64,000 nt of DNA from Prevotella sp. MGM1 (lineage in GTDB: Bacteria > Bacteroidota > Bacteroidia > Bacteroidales > Bacteroidaceae). Positions 53,199 to 62,406 of this stretch are shown piece after piece (positions within the stretch are counted from its first letter, which is position 1; the number at the start of each line of letters is the position of its first letter). Location: contig NZ_BEWV01000177.1 of assembly GCF_002933775.1 (NCBI RefSeq), positions 1-64,000 on the forward strand, read 5' to 3'. The notes under the pieces were generated by a model. The model was not told the origin of the DNA, did not search any database, and worked only from the letters and a program-made list of their open reading frames with translations. A program made the translations under genes and the position numbers.

Positions 53199-54170
53199 AT
53201 GGAAAAGAAAGAATTTGCATTCAACGGAATGAAAGTAAACGGCTTCATTATGCTTTTTGTCAATCTTATTTTGACTTTTTTGGCCATAGCGGGCATAGTA
53301 TACGGTATCATATTGGACAGCGCCCCAGGAGGAGTTCTCATCGGCGCGTCTGTCACGACGCTCATAGCCACGTTCTTCATCTGGGGCGGTTTCGTGATGC
53401 TCGAACCCAATGAGGCCCGTGTGATGGTGTTCTTCGGCAAGTACAAAGGCACATTCACCGATACCGGATACTTCTGGGTAAATCCGTTCCTGACAACGAA
53501 AAAGCTATCGCTACGCGCCCGCAACCTCGATGCCGAGCCGATAAAGGTGAACGACAAGACGGGAAACCCGGTGATGATAGGTCTCGTGCTGGTATGGAAA
53601 CTGAAAGACACGTACAAGGCAATGTTCGAAATCGACTCGCAAACCATGGCACAGGCAGGAACAGCAGGCAAGAACGAAGTGAACATCGGCACATCTGTGA
53701 CAAGCATGATGAATGCCTTTGAAAACTTCGTGAAGACACAGAGCGACGCCGCTCTGCGGCAGGTGGCCGGACAATACGCTTACGACGACACCGACAACCA
53801 CATCGAAGAACTGACGCTGCGTAGCGGAGGTGACGAGATAAACAAGCAGCTCGAAGAGAAACTCGACGAGCGACTGGCTATGGCGGGCATAGAAGTGGTC
53901 GAGGCACGCATCAACTATCTGGCCTACGCACCCGAGATCGCGGCTGTGATGCTGCGCCGCCAGCAGGCATCGGCCATCATCACCGCCCGCGAAAAGATTG
54001 TGGAGGGAGCGGTGTCGATGGTCAAGATGGCACTGGACAAACTCGCTGACGAGGACATAGTGGAACTCGACGACGATAAGAAAGCCGCCATGGTAAGCAA
54101 TCTTCTCGTGGTACTCTGCGGCGACGAATCGGCACAACCGGTGGTAAACACTGGCACACTGAACCACTGA
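53199..54170 (+). CDS. SPFH (stomatin/prohibitin/flotillin) domain membrane protein
   Basis: 323 residues. Two N-terminal hydrophobic segments (about 11-40 and 46-68) anchor it in the inner membrane, followed by LEPNEARVMVFFGKYKGTFTDTGYFWVNP, the start of the SPFH/Band 7 domain (to about 230), then a helical region (PEIAAVMLRRQQASAIITARE). These proteins form large oligomers that organise membrane proteins and proteases. A ribbon-helix-helix gene follows after 98 bases. Confidence 0.92.
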   Translation: MEKKEFAFNGMKVNGFIMLFVNLILTFLAIAGIVYGIILDSAPGGVLIGASVTTLIATFFIWGGFVMLEPNEARVMVFFGKYKGTFTDTGYFWVNPFLTTKKLSLRARNLDAEPIKVNDKTGNPVMIGLVLVWKLKDTYKAMFEIDSQTMAQAGTAGKNEVNIGTSVTSMMNAFENFVKTQSDAALRQVAGQYAYDDTDNHIEELTLRSGGDEINKQLEEKLDERLAMAGIEVVEARINYLAYAPEIAAVMLRRQQASAIITAREKIVEGAVSMVKMALDKLADEDIVELDDDKKAAMVSNLLVVLCGDESAQPVVNTGTLNH

Positions 54171-54268
54171 TACGCCGCTCACAAATGACAAACATCCAAG
54201 CGGACGACAGTACACGGCTTGCGCAATCATGGCCGGCACCGCACTAACTCTCTTCAAAACCAACGGAC

Positions 54269-54478
54269 ATGGCGAAAAAAGAGACAAAGACAAAGAATTT
54301 CATACTCAGGATAGACAGCGAGATGATGGACGCCATCGAAGCATGGGCGGCCGATGAGTTCCGTTCTACCAACGGCCAGATACAGTGGATTATAAACGAG
54401 GCGCTACGCAAGGCCGGAAGAACTCCCAAAAAGAGAAACCGGACAGAGCGAGAAACAGCCCGGGAAGACACCCAATAA
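54269..54478 (+). CDS. ribbon-helix-helix (Arc-type) DNA-binding protein
   Basis: 69 residues. FILRIDSEMMDAIEAWAADE is the beta-strand and first helix of an Arc/MetJ-like fold; STNGQIQWIINEALRKAG is the second helix. The C-terminal tail is basic and polar. Probably a dimeric repressor. Downstream of the SPFH gene and 45 bases upstream of an alpha/beta hydrolase, it may regulate this small operon. Confidence 0.85.
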   Translation: MAKKETKTKNFILRIDSEMMDAIEAWAADEFRSTNGQIQWIINEALRKAGRTPKKRNRTERETAREDTQ

Positions 54479-54523
54479 TACCTGGAAGACTGAGAAACGA
54501 CAAAAAACAACAAACATGATATA

Positions 54524-55735
54524 ATGAAAAAAAGAAACATTCTCACACTGATTTGCATAGTGGCCGCAAGCATCAACGCACGTGCACAAGCCATAGACGG
54601 ATCATGGAAAGGCGACATGAAAGTGGGACCGTCATCGCTGGCGGTCGTGATAAACATAAAAGACGGCAAGTGCACGATGGACAGTCCCGACCAGGGAGCG
54701 TTCGGCATAGAGACAACCGTAAACCACCTGTCGGCCGACTCACTCAACATATCCATCCCCGCCATCGGAGGTAAACTTGCCGGACACCGGAATGGCGACA
54801 CACTGAAAGGAGCTTTCGTACAGATGGGCATGAGCTTTCCTATAGACCTCAAAAAGACCCTGATAGAACGGAAAAGACCGCAGACTCCACGGCCGCCGTT
54901 CGGATACACCACGGAAAAAGTGACATTCGACAATACGAAAGGAGGTGCCACGCTGTCGGGCACACTCACCTACCCTGCCGGATATGACGGCAAGGGCAAT
55001 ATACCGGTGATGATAATGGTATCGGGCAGCGGACAACAGAACCGTGACGAAGAGCTGTTCGGCCACAAACCGTTTCTCATAATCGCCGACCACATGGCGC
55101 GGAACGGCATAGCCACACTGCGGTATGACGACCGTGGAACCGGCAAATCGACTGGCGACATTGCCAATGCCACCACTGCGGACGCCATGGAAGACGCCGC
55201 GGCCGGCATCGACTTTCTACGGGCGAGCGGCAAATTCGGCAAAACGGGAGTTCTGGGACACAGCGAGGGCGGCACGGTAGCTTTCATGCTGGCCGCACGC
55301 GGCAAGGCCGACTTCATCGTCAGCATGGCCGGGTGCGCCGTCAGGGGCGACAGCCTGCTCCTCGAACAGACCAAAGCCATATCCGGCATACACACACTTA
55401 CACTCGAACAGATCAGGAACATGGCCAAGGCGCAGAACAACGCATGGACAAACCACTTCATAGACTTCTCGCCGAGAGAGGACATCGAACGTACCGAATG
55501 CCCCGTAATGGCAATAAACGGAGATAAAGACTTGCAGGTAGACGCTACGATGAACCTCGAAGCCATTCGCCGCCACCTGGCCGGCAACAAGAACGTGAAC
55601 ATAAAGAAATACACGGGACTGAACCACATGTTCCAACACTGCGAGACAGGCAAAATAGGAGAGTATGCCGAAATAGAGGAGACCATGGCACCGGAAGTGC
55701 TCGAAGACATCGCCAAGTGGGTGTCGGAACAGTGA
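54524..55735 (+). CDS. secreted alpha/beta hydrolase with N-terminal lipocalin-like domain
   Basis: 403 residues: signal peptide (MKKRNILTLICIVAASINARA), a beta-rich N-terminal domain (about 25-110, IDGSWKGDMKVG, LAVVINIKDG), then an alpha/beta-hydrolase with GSGQQNRD oxyanion region, nucleophile in LGHSEGGTVA (near S247), Asp in INGDKDLQV and His in LNHMFQ. Such periplasmic esterases or peptidases are widespread in Bacteroidetes; substrate unknown. Confidence 0.88.
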   Translation: MKKRNILTLICIVAASINARAQAIDGSWKGDMKVGPSSLAVVINIKDGKCTMDSPDQGAFGIETTVNHLSADSLNISIPAIGGKLAGHRNGDTLKGAFVQMGMSFPIDLKKTLIERKRPQTPRPPFGYTTEKVTFDNTKGGATLSGTLTYPAGYDGKGNIPVMIMVSGSGQQNRDEELFGHKPFLIIADHMARNGIATLRYDDRGTGKSTGDIANATTADAMEDAAAGIDFLRASGKFGKTGVLGHSEGGTVAFMLAARGKADFIVSMAGCAVRGDSLLLEQTKAISGIHTLTLEQIRNMAKAQNNAWTNHFIDFSPREDIERTECPVMAINGDKDLQVDATMNLEAIRRHLAGNKNVNIKKYTGLNHMFQHCETGKIGEYAEIEETMAPEVLEDIAKWVSEQ

Positions 55736-55791
55736 AGAACGTAATAATAAAGTCACGGATTTAACACTTTGTTTTTTGTAGAAACAGAAAA

Positions 55792-55837
55792 ATCAAGGCG
55801 CTACGCATTGCGATACACAATGCGATAGCGCCTTGAT
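55792..55837. terminator. hairpin, possible terminator
   Basis: 11-bp outer stem plus 6-bp inner stem. There is no T-run on the right; the minus strand has UUUU. It ends the rightward operon or is part of the adjacent repeat cluster. Confidence 0.4.
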
Positions 55838-55865
55838 CGCAATACGGAAATCCGCCTTACTTCCC

Positions 55866-55975
55866 GCAACGGGCGGCTGAATGGAAGCCGTTCGGCTGCC
55901 GATTGCTTTCCGTTTAGCGGCTAAACGGAAAGCAACGGGATACTAAACGCAACACAATCAGTATACTAAACGCAA
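55866..55975. repeat. 22-bp-period interspersed repeat with central palindrome
   Basis: Units begin at 55866, 55888, 55910, 55932 and 55954; the fourth is GCAACGGGATACTAAACGCA followed by AC. A perfect 13+1+13 palindrome (CTTTCCGTTTAGC-G-GCTAAACGGAAAG) at 55906-55932 is created where reverse and forward units meet. Confidence 0.75.
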
Positions 55976-56246
55976 ACCAGAAATTTGCAAAAGCGGAATA
56001 TCCAGAATATAAACAACATATATTTTTCGTATAACACTGATATACACCATATTGCGTAAAACAGCAAAATACGCCGATATTTGCGGCCGACGTATTTTAA
56101 TTTTCAAGCGACCGAAATATGAAAGACCTTTTGTAAACATTATTCACTGCATTCAGAAAGATGCCGTTCCTACATTCATCATCATTTTTTACGGTGTCAT
56201 TATCATATTATGTATCGTTTCTTGCTTGTGTCTCGTTTTTTTATTT

Positions 56247-56254
56247 TACCTTTG
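56247..56254 (+). promoter_or_regulatory. -7 promoter element (TACCTTTG)
   Basis: Exact TAnnTTTG match 46 bases before the start codon at 56301. It lies inside the longer open frame, which fixes the start. Confidence 0.65.
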
Positions 56255-56300
56255 CAGAGTTAGGAAAAACAGCAAAAACACCGATACAAGCCTGATGAAT

Positions 56301-57602
56301 ATGAAAAAGAAAACAGTTTTTATTTTGATGATGGCACTGGCCACGATTTCAGCCTCGGCACAAAACCCATATATAGTGAAGACACGTGGGGCAAAGAAAG
56401 CGGCCGTAACGAAAAGCACGGCAACGGCCGCCGAAGACGAAGCCGAGCCGGAGGCCCGCGACTTCATTGGCGAGAACTTCAGGTTTTACAGTCTCTGCGA
56501 CTGGCAGGAAGGCATGAAATTCATGGTAATGCCCGAGAAATACGATCTGATAGTCAACACGTTCTGCGACGCTGCCACGGGCAAGGAGGTGAGCAGCGGA
56601 CGGCTGCGCCACAAAATAATGATATACAAGGGACACACAGAGACACCCGAGGGATTTGCGCTTGTAAACTTCCTGTGCACGGACGACAACAAGAACTACT
56701 ACTACCGGATACCGAACGGCACGTTTGAAGACTACTGCTACGGCAAGCTCGGAGTGCCCACCCTCGCCTATCTCGGCGACGTGGACATAGCCCGGGAAAA
56801 ACTGATAGGCATGAAACTGTATACCAAGGCAACCCGTTACAGGGTGGACACAGAGATGGACGGCGACGGATTTGAGGAGATTTCGGTGCCGCTTAACGAG
56901 GAAGTGACCGTGAGGGCGGTAGGCGCAGGCAGCCGCAGCTGCCCGGTCAAGATTATCGTGGAAGACAAGAAAGGCCGCGAGTTCTATCAGAGCGTGGCCA
57001 TGAGCAAGACAAACAGCGGCATGCGCGACGACGAGTTCATAATGGACAAGGCAAAGTTTCTCTTCGCCGGATCGTTCGAACTGGCAGACGCCAATATCGC
57101 GGCGTCAAACGAATACTCCAAGTACATCGGGCGAAATGTATACACCAAGTATCCGACGAAAATGGAAAACGCCTCGGGAGTGATGGTCGGCATTGCCCGC
57201 CTGTCGACATTCAGGATAGAGAAGATACAGACACAGAACGGAACAAGATATGTGAGAATGACGCTGAAAAGCACCAACACCGGAGAGACGTTCGTAAAAC
57301 AGGTGACATTCGTGAATGAAGACATCGCCGGCGACATCGACGGAGCGCGCGAAGACTACTATGGATACCTGTTCGGAGCAGGAATACCCGAGGGACTGAA
57401 AGGGCTGTCGGAAGCGAAACGTAAGATGATTCAAGAGGGTCGTGTGGCCGTGGGCTTCACAAAGCGCGAGGTGAGAATGGCAAAGGGCGAACCAGACAAG
57501 CACGCATCGGCGGAAAACGGCCGCACAGACTGGATATACAACGACGGAACGATAGTCAAATTCACCAAAGACGGCAAGGCTTTCAAGACTGAACATCACT
57601 AA
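56301..57602 (+). CDS. secreted hypothetical protein with BamE/SmpA-like C-terminal motif
   Basis: 433 residues with a signal peptide (MKKKTVFILMMALATISASA) and an Ala/Thr/Glu-rich linker. The central part is beta-rich and unassigned (FYSLCDWQEGMKFMVMPEKY at its start). The last 65 residues (VAVGFTKREVRMAKGEPDKH ... RTDWIYNDG) match the G-x-T-xx-EVR...GxP...W-Y pattern of BamE/SmpA-like modules. Start placed at the signal peptide; the open frame extends to 56052, but a TACCTTTG promoter sits within it. ATG at 56295 is two codons earlier and equally possible. Confidence 0.75.
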   Translation: MKKKTVFILMMALATISASAQNPYIVKTRGAKKAAVTKSTATAAEDEAEPEARDFIGENFRFYSLCDWQEGMKFMVMPEKYDLIVNTFCDAATGKEVSSGRLRHKIMIYKGHTETPEGFALVNFLCTDDNKNYYYRIPNGTFEDYCYGKLGVPTLAYLGDVDIAREKLIGMKLYTKATRYRVDTEMDGDGFEEISVPLNEEVTVRAVGAGSRSCPVKIIVEDKKGREFYQSVAMSKTNSGMRDDEFIMDKAKFLFAGSFELADANIAASNEYSKYIGRNVYTKYPTKMENASGVMVGIARLSTFRIEKIQTQNGTRYVRMTLKSTNTGETFVKQVTFVNEDIAGDIDGAREDYYGYLFGAGIPEGLKGLSEAKRKMIQEGRVAVGFTKREVRMAKGEPDKHASAENGRTDWIYNDGTIVKFTKDGKAFKTEHH

Positions 57603-57619
57603 GGACAAAGGCATACAGA

Positions 57620-57718
57620 GCTTTCTTTAATCGCAAAAGGCACGGAGGCACACAGGCTAATCCAGTATGATATGGTATAGCCGTATGCGCCTCCGTGCCT
57701 TTTGCGATTAAAGAAAGC
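57620..57718. terminator. 30-bp perfect inverted repeat, probable bidirectional terminator
   Basis: Left arm 57620-57649 and right arm 57689-57718 are exact reverse complements, separated by 39 bases. The core CACGGAGGC/GCCTCCGTG is flanked by A-rich (left) and T-rich (right) arm ends, so a hairpin followed by U-rich RNA forms in either direction. The loop holds a smaller GGCTA/TAGCC hairpin. Confidence 0.7.
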
Positions 57719-57858
57719 AGTTCATAACCCACCGCAATTCACATAACGATACGATGCCAAAAAGCGGTTTCCTGTTGTTTTCTTCTCCACCGAAAGACAA
57801 AACACACGGTTTCAGACCGAAATAGATGTCTGAAACACCGTAAATGACAGTTTATTTG

Positions 57859-57866
57859 TAACTTTG
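57859..57866 (+). promoter_or_regulatory. -7 promoter element (TAACTTTG) of the MATE gene
   Basis: Exact TAnnTTTG match 71 bases before the TTG start at 57938. Confidence 0.55.
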
Positions 57867-57937
57867 CAGACCGAAACACTGACTGCCGGTGGATTTATGC
57901 CGGCACGTACAAGTATCGACACTAAAAATACAAGGAA

Positions 57938-59353
57938 TTGAAATCAGGGAAAGACAAGAGCGGGAAACTGCTGGCATACATACGCGACGGACGGGCAATG
58001 ACAAGACGGGAAAAACTGCGCCTCATCATCGAGATGAGTATCCCGTCGATGCTGGCTCAACTGTCATCGGTGCTGATGTTCTTCATAGACGCCGCCATGG
58101 TGGGCAGTCTCGGAGCGCGGCAGTCGGCATCCATCGGCCTGGTGGAGTCTACCACGTGGCTCTTTGGCGGACTGCTCGGTGCCGCCTCCATGGGTTTCTC
58201 GGTCCAGGTGGCCCACTGCTTCGGGGCGGGCAACTTCGAGCGGGCACGCCGTGTGTTGCGGCAGGGCATTGTGTGCACCCTCATTTTCAGCACCGCGCTC
58301 ATGCTCACGGCCGTTGCCATCCATTCTCGACTGCCGTTCTGGCTGGGCGGCGGCGCCGACATCGCAGCCGACGCGTCTATGTATTTCCTAATATTCTCGC
58401 TTGCCCTGCCCATGTTACAGATGTCGAGCCTTGCCGGCAGCATGCTCAAATGCAGCGGTAACATGCGCATCCCGAGCATGCTCAACATCATGATGTGCGC
58501 TCTCGACGTGGCGTTCAACTACATATTCATATTCGTCATAGGCCTGGGTGTTGCCGGTGCCGCCGTCGGCACTCTGATGGCTATAACCGTGACGGCCTGC
58601 ATGATGATGTATTTCATGATATTCCGCCCCGGCAAACTGTCGCTAAAAGGACGCCCGGGATCGTTCCGCCCAACGGCCGACTGCGTGAAAGCGGCTTTCA
58701 AGATCGGAGCGCCCATGAGCCTGCAACAGATACTTATGGGCAGCGCACAGATAGTGAGCACGGCCATCGTGGCTCCGCTCGGCAACATATCGATAGCGGC
58801 AAACACGTTCGCAATCACAGTGGAGAGCATCTGCTACATGCCGGGCTACGGCATAGCCGAGGCCGCCACCACGCTCGTGGGACAGGGACTGGGCGCCGGA
58901 CGCCGGATGCTCACCCGCAGCTTCGCCCGTCTGTCGGTGGCACTTGGAATGACGGTGATGACACTCATGGCGGTACTCATGTTCGTCTTCGCCCCCGAGA
59001 TGATGGCTATAATGACTCCCGTGGAAGACATACGCGCACTCGGCACCGCCGCACTGCGCATCGAGGCGTTCGCCGAACCGATGTTCGCGGCGGCCATCGT
59101 CTGCTACGGAGTATTCGTGGGAGCGGGCGACACGCTGAAACCTGCCATCATGAACCTTGCCAGCATGTGGGCCGTCAGGTTGTCGGCCGCCGCCATCCTC
59201 GCCCCGCACTATGGCCTGCGCGGAGTATGGGTAGCCATGGCGACAGAACTGATATTCCGTGGCGCCATATTCCTCATCCGACTGTTCAAAGGCGGATGGA
59301 TGGAAACAACAAAGAAAGAAGAACCGTTAAAAAAGGGAAACGCGCCGGATTAA
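57938..59353 (+). CDS. MATE family efflux transporter
   Basis: 471 residues with about twelve transmembrane helices in two similar halves (MSIPSMLAQLSSVLMFFIDAAMVGSLGA; MSLQQILMGSAQIVSTAIVAPLG), the multidrug and toxic compound extrusion fold in the inner membrane, usually Na+- or H+-coupled. The start is unusual: no ATG is in frame before residue 21, yet the segment LLAYIRDGRAMTRREKLRL looks like the family's conserved N-terminus, so TTG at 57938 is chosen; ATG at 57998 is the alternative. Confidence 0.92.
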   Translation: MKSGKDKSGKLLAYIRDGRAMTRREKLRLIIEMSIPSMLAQLSSVLMFFIDAAMVGSLGARQSASIGLVESTTWLFGGLLGAASMGFSVQVAHCFGAGNFERARRVLRQGIVCTLIFSTALMLTAVAIHSRLPFWLGGGADIAADASMYFLIFSLALPMLQMSSLAGSMLKCSGNMRIPSMLNIMMCALDVAFNYIFIFVIGLGVAGAAVGTLMAITVTACMMMYFMIFRPGKLSLKGRPGSFRPTADCVKAAFKIGAPMSLQQILMGSAQIVSTAIVAPLGNISIAANTFAITVESICYMPGYGIAEAATTLVGQGLGAGRRMLTRSFARLSVALGMTVMTLMAVLMFVFAPEMMAIMTPVEDIRALGTAALRIEAFAEPMFAAAIVCYGVFVGAGDTLKPAIMNLASMWAVRLSAAAILAPHYGLRGVWVAMATELIFRGAIFLIRLFKGGWMETTKKEEPLKKGNAPD

Positions 59354-59464
59354 AGATACCCACGCTTCAGGCGCCAGAAGCGTTGATAGACATGAAAGAA
59401 AGGATCCCAAAGTACTTCGCGGGGGAAATAGGCGATAAAGAATATTTCAACCTGCCTTATCTTA

Positions 59465-60553
59465 TTATTTAATTCCTTTCGCAACTCTTTTAAATTTAAC
59501 AAGGAAATTAGCCCAAGCCTCATTAGGGAGAAGTTTTCTGTATTTTCTATACTGTCTCCAATGCAATGGCATTGCCATAATTTTTTGCCTGACAAAACCG
59601 ACATTTCCTTTAAACGCAAATCGCTTTTTTCCAAAATTACCACCGGTCCAGATATCATCTACAATTATATCTGCTCCAAAAGAAGAAATATCAAAAGGTA
59701 TTTTGTCTCTCGATAATCCAAGTTCGGCAAACAACACATAACCAATAGCTGCCGACATACGTTTAAGCCCTATCTGAGACAAATAACTATTCAAAGCATC
59801 TCTATCCAAACAACCAATCAGTTCTTGATCATTCAATACCATAGCAAGGTCACACATCTGGCGCCAGCCAAGACCTTCATTTAACAAATGGTACTGTATA
59901 TGGATTATAAGGTGAAGAACGGTCAACGTAGCTGGCAAAGTCCTGACCCTTGCTTCTCTGATTTTTACAAAACTCCCATTTTCCTCAATAAGCTCATCTT
60001 GTATAATCTTTTGTAAATTATCCTGATAACAACCATATTGCATATCCGCTAATCTAATATGGTTTTCCACTATGACGTCTTCCAACCTATATGCCAGTTC
60101 TTTTTCATTCACCACAGAATAGCACCTTGTATTATTCTTTGCCCAAATATTTGCCTTTTCAACTTCTTGTCTTTTTGTGAAAAACAGGTCTATATCTCCT
60201 GCCTGACGATGATCAGGATAAGGATAGTAACGGCTTATCACCTGCCCTTTTATTACCATCGGGCTTAATCCCATGCTGGAAAAAAAATCACATATATGAA
60301 TTACTCTATTGTCAAGTTTTTCGTTTTGAATTTCTATCTGTCTTACCAACATCACCCACCTTAACTTCAAGATTGTTGCCGGTTGTAAACCTTGTGGCAA
60401 TAACTCCACTCCATCCAAAACGACTCCAACAACAGTTTGCACCACTGACATTTGAAACAAAGCATCCCAATCTACATGTTCAAACAGACGTAAATCGGGT
60501 GATACTCTATACATTCCACATCTAAGAAGTTCCAAAAACTGCTCATTAATCAT
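59465..60553 (-). CDS. nucleotidyltransferase-family protein (NTP_transf_5-like)
   Basis: 362 residues. GLSPMVIKGQVISRYYPYPDHRQAGDIDLFF carries the polymerase-beta-type nucleotidyltransferase motif (G...R.GDIDL) found in the PF14907 family, which often occurs in exopolysaccharide and peptide-modification loci. A helical C-terminal half follows (LTVLHLIIHIQYHLLNEG). Target unknown. ATG at 60553 (MINEQFLELLRCG) is preferred; 60586 is also open. More AT-rich than the MATE gene it converges on. Confidence 0.82.
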   Translation of the reverse strand: MINEQFLELLRCGMYRVSPDLRLFEHVDWDALFQMSVVQTVVGVVLDGVELLPQGLQPATILKLRWVMLVRQIEIQNEKLDNRVIHICDFFSSMGLSPMVIKGQVISRYYPYPDHRQAGDIDLFFTKRQEVEKANIWAKNNTRCYSVVNEKELAYRLEDVIVENHIRLADMQYGCYQDNLQKIIQDELIEENGSFVKIREARVRTLPATLTVLHLIIHIQYHLLNEGLGWRQMCDLAMVLNDQELIGCLDRDALNSYLSQIGLKRMSAAIGYVLFAELGLSRDKIPFDISSFGADIIVDDIWTGGNFGKKRFAFKGNVGFVRQKIMAMPLHWRQYRKYRKLLPNEAWANFLVKFKRVAKGIK

Positions 60554-60846
60554 AATTACAGGCTTATTATCGGGAAAGACGGTCATACAAAAGAGAATTA
60601 AAGCAATAGAAAATAATTGTATATAAGTTACTTACATCTCTTTCCGACTCAGGGCGCATTAAACCATATAATTGATATCCATCTGGATAAAGGGTAATAA
60701 TATTATGTTATAAAAAGAACGAAAAAAGCACATCACAAGCCTTTAATCACAACAAATCTATTGCAGTGTTCTTTTATTTAGCATTTTTCAAGACATTCAT
60801 TATGCTTAATCCGATGAAAAATATTATATTCGCAAAATAAATCAAT

Positions 60847-61155
60847 ATGAATAATCTTGCTAAAATATCAATATTGCTGATTATTGTCCTAAGCAGTTCC
60901 GCCTTTGGGGCTCAGCCAACAAGTAATAGAATAATCAGCAGCGCCGGGACACAAACTATAAATGCACCACAGGATTCTTTGGCTATGGATACGACAATGC
61001 AAGAAAAATCAGTAGATGAGACTAACATTGATTCATTGACAGTTGAACATAGCGCTATTGACACTACCTTATATCGGTCAGCAATGTTATATCAGGATAG
61101 TTTTCGCAACTTAAAGAAAACATATAATAAAGATGTTTTTTTAATTCAAATATGA
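60847..61155 (+). CDS. small secreted hypothetical protein, possibly frameshifted
   Basis: 102 residues with a signal peptide (MNNLAKISILLIIVLSSSAFGA) and a Ser/Thr/Asp-rich body. After the stop codon at 61153 another frame (61145-61219) reads FKYDPFKEKMKEPWIGDILKDFFK and then stops. Removing one A from TTAATT near 61142-61144 would join the two and give about 123 residues. Either the gene is recently broken or this is coincidence. No family recognised. Confidence 0.55.
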   Translation: MNNLAKISILLIIVLSSSAFGAQPTSNRIISSAGTQTINAPQDSLAMDTTMQEKSVDETNIDSLTVEHSAIDTTLYRSAMLYQDSFRNLKKTYNKDVFLIQI

Positions 61156-61234
61156 CCCATTCAAGGAAAAGATGAAAGAACCCTGGATAGGTGATATTTT
61201 GAAAGATTTTTTCAAATGATTATGAGAGTGTTTT

Positions 61235-62344
61235 TCATGTCGTTTCGGCTTCATAAACATACCTTGTTTGCTGTGCTATTATATTCCAATCATATGAGCC
61301 CATATCATAATTCACCCACGGCACCTGTCTCAGCATGACATCACACAAACGGTCGGCCAGCATCTCCACATCTCCCAAACGGAAATAGCATTGTTCAGGA
61401 AGACCGACTTCCATATTGGCGGGAATATCGCTCACTACTACGGGCAGGCCGTAGCTCATGGCTTCAAGCAAAGCGATGGGCAGCCCCTCGTGCGAAGACG
61501 GCAGTACATAGCACATGGCGTTGGTGAGCAGTGAATGAAGCCTGACGCCTTTGACAAAGCCCGTAAGCACAACACCGTTATCGAGAGCCATGCGTTTAAG
61601 CCGACGGGAGTAATCGTCTTCAAAGTCGGTGTCACCGGCCAGTACAAGACGCGTATTGCCGTCTATGACACCCCGTTCTTTCAACATCGCAAATGCCTCG
61701 ACCAAGTCATGAAGGCGCTTTTCGGGAACGAAACGGCACATACCAAGGATATATCTGTTTTCCTCAATGCCAAGAGAACGGAAATAATCTGGAGCGGAAC
61801 ACTTTTCGGGAGCGGGAACACCGTTCGATATCACATGCACGCCACGAGTGCGGCCGTACTTATCGGCAATCAACCGCTCTATCACACGGGAAATAACGAT
61901 GACATCGTCAGCAAACATGCAGCCCATCCGCTCACCGAGTTTCAGCATGGCCTTAGCCACTATCCCCCACTTGTCACGGTCATAATCGGGACCGTGATGA
62001 GTGAAAACGACTTTCAACCCTCTCATCTTGGCATACGGAACAAGCAACGCCGGGCCTATGGCATGGATATGGACAATGTCTGCCCCACACCTTTTCGCCT
62101 CGTTTATTGCCCTGAACGTATGTATTATGGCCTCAAACGACTTCTTCTTCGGCGTATCTACGTCTACGAGATGCACGCCGTTCCACCCGGTAAGCGGCTC
62201 ACGTTCGGTCACGTAGTTCTTCCGGCGGGCCACTGTAACGTCGACACCCATGGCCGCTATCCTTGGGAACAGTTCCTCGCAATGGGTCTCCACGCCACCC
62301 ATTATATTGGGAATGCCGCGCGTACCGGTAACAAAAACCTTCAT
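61235..62344 (-). CDS. glycosyltransferase family 4 (GT-B) protein
   Basis: 369 residues. N-terminal GTRGIPNIMGGVETHCEEL (donor/acceptor Rossmann domain), DIVHIHAIGP, THHGPDYDRDKWG, and C-terminal HEGLPIALLEAMSYGLPVVVSD, the nucleotide-sugar-binding signature of GT4 enzymes. A cytoplasmic enzyme for extracellular polysaccharide or O-glycan assembly. ATG at 62344 is chosen: homology begins at MKVFVTGTRG. Downstream of the acyltransferase on the same strand, with a small opposite-strand gene between. Confidence 0.92.
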   Translation of the reverse strand: MKVFVTGTRGIPNIMGGVETHCEELFPRIAAMGVDVTVARRKNYVTEREPLTGWNGVHLVDVDTPKKKSFEAIIHTFRAINEAKRCGADIVHIHAIGPALLVPYAKMRGLKVVFTHHGPDYDRDKWGIVAKAMLKLGERMGCMFADDVIVISRVIERLIADKYGRTRGVHVISNGVPAPEKCSAPDYFRSLGIEENRYILGMCRFVPEKRLHDLVEAFAMLKERGVIDGNTRLVLAGDTDFEDDYSRRLKRMALDNGVVLTGFVKGVRLHSLLTNAMCYVLPSSHEGLPIALLEAMSYGLPVVVSDIPANMEVGLPEQCYFRLGDVEMLADRLCDVMLRQVPWVNYDMGSYDWNIIAQQTRYVYEAETT

Positions 62345-62351
62345 GATATAT

Positions 62352-62381
62352 TTTGATTTTCGGATTTTTATATTACTTTTG
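62352..62381 (+). promoter_or_regulatory. near-consensus promoter for a 36-residue protein
   Basis: TTTG (62352-62355), 18-base spacer, TACTTTTG (62374-62381), 25 bases before the ATG at 62407. One of the best -33/-7 pairs in the window. Confidence 0.7.
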
Positions 62382-62406
62382 CCCCATAGAGGCAATATCA
62401 CAATTA

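Larger units (their letters stand above)
55736..56246. other. gene-free region with hairpin and repeats
   Basis: Contains an extended hairpin at 55792-55837 (ATCAAGGCGCT paired with AGCGCCTTGAT, inner GCATTG/CAATGC) whose T-run faces left, and the 22-bp repeat cluster at 55866-55975. An open frame from 56052 runs into the next gene but precedes its promoter and is not considered coding. Confidence 0.55.

Noticed and set aside
57889-59472. Long alternative frames within the MATE gene (to 58461 and to 59472)
   Set aside because: Arg/His-rich shadow translations of a clear MATE transporter.
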